DNA from: Dyella sp. BiH032
GTDB taxonomy: Bacteria > Pseudomonadota > Gammaproteobacteria > Xanthomonadales > Rhodanobacteraceae
Reading direction: 5' to 3'
Length of the DNA: 64,000 nucleotides
Assembly: GCF_031954525.1 (NCBI RefSeq)
Contig: NZ_CP134867.1
Coordinates: forward strand, 3,038,001-3,102,000
Shown here: positions 60,021 through 64,000 of the stretch, one piece after another
Position numbering within the stretch: the stretch's first letter is position 1
Layout: the number at the start of each line of letters is the position of its first letter
Made by a program: the position numbers and the translations under genes
Notes under the pieces: generated by a model
The model's input: only the letters and a program-made list of their open reading frames with translations
Databases searched by the model: none
Told to the model about the DNA's origin: nothing

Positions 60021-60320
60021 ATGAACGACCACCTTCTCCTCGACTGGTGCCGTAAGACGGCACTGCCCGTGCTCGAAGCCGCAGCCGCGGGGCAACCCAT
60101 CGGCTACGCGGCCGAGCAGGCCATGCGCAGCCTGCGCGAATTGCTGGCGGCGCCGGATGGCGGCGCCGAACGCGATGCCACCCGCTGGCATTTCCTGTGC
60201 CGCGCACTGGACGCGGGCGATGGCGCCGGGCTGCTGGCCAAGGCCGTCGCCGGCGGCTCGGCGACCCTCGAGCGGCTGATCGATGCCATGCCGCCGCGCG
60301 GCGCGGGCGGCTACGCCTGA
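60021..60320 (+). CDS. Hypothetical small helical protein
   Basis: The 99-residue protein starts at ATG 60021 with GGAGG 5 nt upstream. It is Ala/Leu-rich and probably all-helical (LLLDWCRKTALPVLEAAAAGQ, AEQAMRSLRELLAAP, LERLIDAMPPRG). There is no signal peptide or known domain. The upstream 277-nt gap (59744-60020) holds no other gene. Confidence 0.6.
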   Translation: MNDHLLLDWCRKTALPVLEAAAAGQPIGYAAEQAMRSLRELLAAPDGGAERDATRWHFLCRALDAGDGAGLLAKAVAGGSATLERLIDAMPPRGAGGYA

Positions 60321-60410
60321 CCTGCCCCGCACCTTCCCGATATCCATACCCGTGCCCACAGGACATGGGCATACGGTGGGCCGTTCCGCCCACACCAACC
60401 GGAGACCGCG

Positions 60411-60602
60411 ATGAATCCAACCCCCAAAGACATCACGCTGGCCGAAATCCATTCCGCCTATGCCAGCAAGCCGTTCAAGAAGGAACCGCCGGCCGAGGAA
60501 AAGACCAAGCACTACGCCAAGTCCGGCCATTTCGACCGCGACCCGCTGCATCCCGGCTACGCCCCCGAGAAGCCGCAGCCCAAGCGCAACGAGCGCAAGT
60601 AA
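60411..60602 (+). CDS. Hypothetical 63-residue basic hydrophilic protein
   Basis: This short Lys/Pro-rich protein (TLAEIHSAYASKPFKKEPP, HYAKSGHFDRDPLHPGYAPEKPQ) starts at ATG 60411 with GGAG upstream. It looks mostly disordered. No family is recognised. Coding is supported by the ribosome site and biased codons. It lies 90 nt after the previous small gene. Confidence 0.55.
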   Translation: MNPTPKDITLAEIHSAYASKPFKKEPPAEEKTKHYAKSGHFDRDPLHPGYAPEKPQPKRNERK

Positions 60603-60707
60603 TTCGCCCGGGTCACGCGGAGCCCTCGCCCCCTGCTTTTCAGCACTGGCCGCCCCACGAAGCGGCGCGCTAGCGTCCTGCGCCTGATCCATGGCCAGGG
60701 ACGTCTC

Positions 60708-61775
60708 ATGTTCACACGCTGGGTGTTGTCTCCGCTGCTGCTGGCGGCAGCCGTTGCCGCGTCGGCGCAGTCGCGCGTCGATCTGACCGCCGTCGGCAAG
60801 CATCTCGCCGGGGCGCGCACGCAGGTGCTGGTACTGGGCACCGTGCACCTGCGTGAAGCGCCGAAGTCCTTTACGCCGGCGTCGCTCGCGCCGCTGATCG
60901 ACCGGCTGGCGGCCTACCGGCCGCAGATCATCACCATCGAGCATCTTTCCGGCGAAAGCTGCGACCACACCGCTCGCTTTCCGAAGCTCTACGCGCCGGA
61001 AGACTTCGCACCCTTCTGCGGGGACACGGCCAGAGCAAAGGCCGCCACCGGTCTCGACGTGCCGGCGGCCGTGGCCGAATCGAAAAGCCTGCTGAAGGAT
61101 TGGCCTGCGCAACCGGCACCCGCGCAGCGCAGGCAACTGGCAGCGGTATTTCTGGCGGCGGGCGACTTCACCTCCGCGCTCGTGCAATGGCTGCAGCTGC
61201 CGGCGGCCGATCGTCATGCCGGCGACGGTCTCGACGACGCGCTCGCGAAGGAGCTGGAGCGCAGCCTTACGCGCAACGACGAAAGCATCCAGGTCGCCGC
61301 GCGCCTTGCCGCACGGCTCGGCCTGCAGCGCGTCTACCCGGTTGACGACCACACCGGCGACAACGTCGACGTCGCGGACGGTGCGGCTTACGGCAAGGCC
61401 ATCCAGCAGGCGTGGGACCGCATGTCCGCGGCAGAGACGCCGAATCGAAATACCCGGAAAGCGCTTTGGGAAAAAGGCGACATGCTCGGCGTGTATCGCT
61501 TCATCAACCGGCCTGACGTCTTGCAGACCGCGATCGAAAGCGATTTCGGCGCCGCGCTGCGCGACACCTCGCCCCAGCACTATGGGCAGATGTATGTAGC
61601 AGGCTGGGAGACGCGCAATCTGCGCATGGTGGCGAACGTCCGCGCCACATTCCGCGAGACGCCGGGTGCGCGCGTGCTGTCCATCGTCGGCGCCACGCAC
61701 AAGCCGTGGTTCGACAGCCTGTTGGGACAGATGCAGGGCGTGGAGATCGTCGACGTGGAACAGGTGCTGAAGTAA
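60708..61775 (+). CDS. Secreted DUF5694/TraB-like protein
   Basis: The 355-residue protein has a signal peptide (SPLLLAAAVAASAQS). A first motif VLVLGTVHLRE lies at about 41-51, with PQIITIEHLSGE at about 72-83. Near the C-terminus is VLSIVGATHKPWFDSLL. The paired GxxH/GATH motifs and the Glu after the first strand match the TraB/TIKI/DUF5694 superfamily, thought to be metal-dependent hydrolases. The substrate is unknown. It is transcribed alone. Confidence 0.7.
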   Translation: MFTRWVLSPLLLAAAVAASAQSRVDLTAVGKHLAGARTQVLVLGTVHLREAPKSFTPASLAPLIDRLAAYRPQIITIEHLSGESCDHTARFPKLYAPEDFAPFCGDTARAKAATGLDVPAAVAESKSLLKDWPAQPAPAQRRQLAAVFLAAGDFTSALVQWLQLPAADRHAGDGLDDALAKELERSLTRNDESIQVAARLAARLGLQRVYPVDDHTGDNVDVADGAAYGKAIQQAWDRMSAAETPNRNTRKALWEKGDMLGVYRFINRPDVLQTAIESDFGAALRDTSPQHYGQMYVAGWETRNLRMVANVRATFRETPGARVLSIVGATHKPWFDSLLGQMQGVEIVDVEQVLK

Positions 61776-61909
61776 GGCCCGCAGACGCCGACGCACCGCG
61801 CCGTTTTCGTCGTCGTTCCGTACTCAGCATTGCGGCGCTGACGTAGCGTGGTGGGGACGCATGGGATCGGGCGTCCGTTCCGGCCACGACTACACCGCAG
61901 GCATCCCTC

Positions 61910-62227
61910 ATGCACCGCATGCTTTTCGCTCTCGCTCTCGGCCTGTGCGCCAACTGCGCGAACGCCACCGATCGCAAGGCCTTCGAGGCCTATTGCACCT
62001 ACGTCGGCCAGACCTACGCCTATGCGGCCGCGCTGCGCGACGCCGGGGTGCCGGAGGCAACGGTGGTCAAGCGGATACCGCCGGTGCGCACGCTCTTTGC
62101 CCAGGGAACGACGGCGCGCATGCACCGGGACGACATCCGCAAGCTGTTCGAACGCCCGCAGATCACTCCCGCGCTCGCCTACGCCTACTGGCGCGACGGT
62201 TGCCTGGAGCGCGAATCGCCGCCCTGA
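61910..62227 (+). CDS. Small secreted hypothetical protein
   Basis: The 105-residue protein has a signal peptide (MLFALALGLCANCANA). The helical mature part contains two Cys (AYCTYVGQTYAYAAAL and YWRDGCLER). No family is recognised. It lies 134 nt after the DUF5694-like gene. The gap downstream (62228-62413) contains nothing recognisable. Confidence 0.6.
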   Translation: MHRMLFALALGLCANCANATDRKAFEAYCTYVGQTYAYAAALRDAGVPEATVVKRIPPVRTLFAQGTTARMHRDDIRKLFERPQITPALAYAYWRDGCLERESPP

Positions 62228-62413
62228 GCGCATGTGGCTGCGTGCGTAGTTGGCAGCGCGCGACGACGCCTTTGCACACCCGGGTTGCCGCTAAATCGAC
62301 AGCCTTGTCGTATCCGCAGCACGCGCTCATGTCCGCTCGCCGTGCACAGTGAATCGCGCCGGCGTGGCGGATGGACCGGCCCGATGGCACGGGCCGGCAC
62401 CGTCAGTCCCGCC

Positions 62414-63193
62414 TCAGATCACCATGCCGCCCGAGACCTCGATGCGCTGCGCATTCACCCAGCGGTTCTCCTCCGACAGCAGCGAGGCGATCATCGGGCC
62501 GATGTCGTCCGGCACGCCGGGACGGCCGAGCGCAGTCATCTCGGACACCTGCCGGTTGACTTCCGGGTTGTCGCGCACGATGCCGCCGCTGAAATCGGTC
62601 TGCACCGCGCCCGGCGCCACCGTGTTCACGGCGATGCCACGGGAACCCAGTTCCTTGGCGAGGTAGCGCGTCAGCACCTCGACGGCTCCCTTCATGGACG
62701 CGTACGAAGCACTGCCCGGGTATGAGAAACGCGTGAGCCCGCTGGACACGTTGACGATGCGTCCGCCGTCATTGATCAGCGGCAGCAGTTTCTGCGTGAG
62801 AAAGAACACGCCCTTGAAGTGGACGCGGTAAAGACTGTCCAGGTCCTCCTCGGTGGTCTCGGCAATGAGTGCGTGATGCGAAGTGCCGGCGTTGTTGACG
62901 AGGTAGTCGAAACGTTCCGCATCCAGCGCATCGAGCGCCTTGCGGACCTCGTGGACGAACACGTCGAACTCCCCCGTGTTGCCCGTATCCAGCGGCAGCG
63001 CGATGGCCTTGCGCCCGGCGGCGGCGGCCAGCTGCACTACTTCCGCGGCTTCTGCCTGGTTGGAGCGGTAGGTAAAGATGGCATCCACGCCGCGCCGAGC
63101 GAGGCTCAGTACGGTGTTGCGGCCCAGGCCGCGACTTCCGCCGGTGACGATGGCGATCTTCGTACCAGGCTTTTCTGTGGCGATGGCATTCAT
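62414..63193 (-). CDS. Short-chain dehydrogenase/reductase
   Basis: This 259-residue classical SDR has the cofactor motif TGGSRGLG at 17-24, NNAG, the catalytic Ser then YASMK (YxxxK), and a C-terminal sequence close to the 3-oxoacyl-reductase type (VNTVAPGAVQTDFSGG). NADPH is probably preferred given the Ser-Arg in the Gly-rich loop. The substrate is unknown. It is divergent from an AraC-type gene 161 nt away, which is likely its regulator. Confidence 0.88.
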   Translation of the reverse strand: MNAIATEKPGTKIAIVTGGSRGLGRNTVLSLARRGVDAIFTYRSNQAEAAEVVQLAAAAGRKAIALPLDTGNTGEFDVFVHEVRKALDALDAERFDYLVNNAGTSHHALIAETTEEDLDSLYRVHFKGVFFLTQKLLPLINDGGRIVNVSSGLTRFSYPGSASYASMKGAVEVLTRYLAKELGSRGIAVNTVAPGAVQTDFSGGIVRDNPEVNRQVSEMTALGRPGVPDDIGPMIASLLSEENRWVNAQRIEVSGGMVI

Positions 63194-63354
63194 GAGGCTT
63201 CTCCGTCTGGGGTATCGATGACGAAGAAGCTTAGGCACCCGGGGCGACGCGCCGAATGCCGGAAGCCACCCCATTCTTGCCTGATCCTGCTCGCGGCCCG
63301 GCGCACGGCCGGGCAATGGCGCTAGCATGCCGGCATCCGTTCGAGGACCGTCCC

Positions 63355-64000
63355 ATGCCGGACACGCTGGCCCAGATCGTCAAGCGATATACCGATGCCC
63401 ATGGCGGTGAAGGCCACGTGCTCACGCCGATCAAGGGGTTTTCCTTCATCCGCACGGACCTGCGCCGACAGCCCGCGCACATCGTGTTCAAGCCGGTGCT
63501 GTGCGTGGTGGTGCAAGGCGCCAAGTGCAGCATCTTCGGCGGCCGGCGCTTCGACTATCGCGCCGGCGAAGCCTTGGTGGTGAGCGTGGAAGTGCCCGGC
63601 CTCAGCCGCGTGGTCCGCGCCAGCGCGGCCGAGCCGTATCTCAGCGCCGTCATCGAATTCGACCCGGCGCTGATGCGCGAAGTCATGGAAGGCCTGCCGG
63701 CGCCGCCGGCCCTGTCTGGCCAGGTGCGACACGGCGTCTTCGTCACCCACTTCGATGGCGCCATGGCCGACTGCGTGCTGCGGCTCGCGCGACTGCTCGA
63801 CACACCGGAGGCCATCCCCATGCTGGCGCCTATGGCGCTGCGGGAACTGTATTACTGGCTGCTCACCGGGCCGCACGGCGGCGACGTGGCCGGCATGGTG
63901 TTGGGGAATGGGCATGCGCAGCGGGTGATCAAGGCGATCCATGTCCTGCGCGACCAGTTCGCCGGCACCGTGCGCATCGAAGACTTGGCCGCGATCGCGC
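63355..64000 (+). CDS. AraC-family regulator (3' end outside window)
   Basis: The frame is open from ATG 63355 to the window edge (215 codons). The visible part is the AraC N-terminal cupin-like domain (FKPVLCVVVQGAKCSIFGGRRFDYRAGEALVVSVEVPG) followed by the first helices of the DNA-binding region (RVIKAIHVLRDQFAGTVRIEDLAAIA). It likely controls the divergent SDR gene. The C-terminal helix-turn-helix is cut off. Confidence 0.85.
   Translation, partial: MPDTLAQIVKRYTDAHGGEGHVLTPIKGFSFIRTDLRRQPAHIVFKPVLCVVVQGAKCSIFGGRRFDYRAGEALVVSVEVPGLSRVVRASAAEPYLSAVIEFDPALMREVMEGLPAPPALSGQVRHGVFVTHFDGAMADCVLRLARLLDTPEAIPMLAPMALRELYYWLLTGPHGGDVAGMVLGNGHAQRVIKAIHVLRDQFAGTVRIEDLAAIA

Overview
The window is GC-rich and comes from a Gram-negative bacterium. 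Long open frames run antisense to most genes, as expected at this GC content. Several features suggest a gammaproteobacterium of the Xanthomonadales, with the Rhodanobacteraceae (Dyella/Luteibacter/Frateuria type) most likely: the gene content, hairpin-rich intergenic repeats, an Hcp-type secretion cluster and a TonB-linked two-partner secretion locus. This placement is inferred from style and families, not from a marker gene. No tRNA, rRNA or CRISPR array was seen.

1-23.7 kb is one long minus-strand type VI secretion (T6SS) cluster. In transcription order it holds a fused tssB-tssC sheath gene, hcp, tssE, tssF, tssG, vgrG, DUF2169/pentapeptide, pentapeptide, DUF3540, a DUF4150 PAAR-like tip, tssJ, tssK, tssL, tssM, tssA and then three effector-like genes: two duplicated putative nucleases and an M91-type HExxH metallopeptidase cut by the window edge. 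Most junctions overlap by 1-4 nt. No clpV (tssH) is present. A sigma-54-like promoter lies upstream of tssBC, and a sigma-54 activator of the VasH type is encoded at 26-27 kb.

23.7-27.8 kb is the boundary. It holds a long hairpin-rich interspersed repeat interrupted by an IS30-family element with a TTA target duplication, then a small winged-helix-like protein, the sigma-54 activator and a SPOR-domain membrane protein. 27.8-34.2 kb is mixed: a DUF6150-like protein, a divergent NmrA-type reductase and LysR regulator, minor pseudopilins GspI-GspJ-GspK without the rest of a type II system, a PstS/DING-like phosphate-binding protein and one unknown gene.

34.3-58.5 kb is the second large system, all on the minus strand. 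A three-gene signalling operon encodes a periplasmic STN protein with a TonB-like C-terminus, an ECF sigma factor and a FecR anti-sigma. Next comes an operon for TpsB, ExbB carrying a DUF2341-LectinG periplasmic head, ExbD, TonB, a porin, a coiled-coil periplasmic protein and a small secreted protein. Last is a 4372-residue filamentous haemagglutinin. The haemagglutinin and tpsB share an almost identical upstream promoter-like block, so they are probably switched on together by the local sigma factor. The layout suggests a two-partner exoprotein system tied to proton-motive force and controlled by its own sensor.

58.6-64 kb is ordinary: an AmpC-like serine beta-lactamase, small unknown proteins, a DUF5694/TraB-like secreted protein, and an SDR oxidoreductase divergent from an AraC-type regulator that runs off the window.
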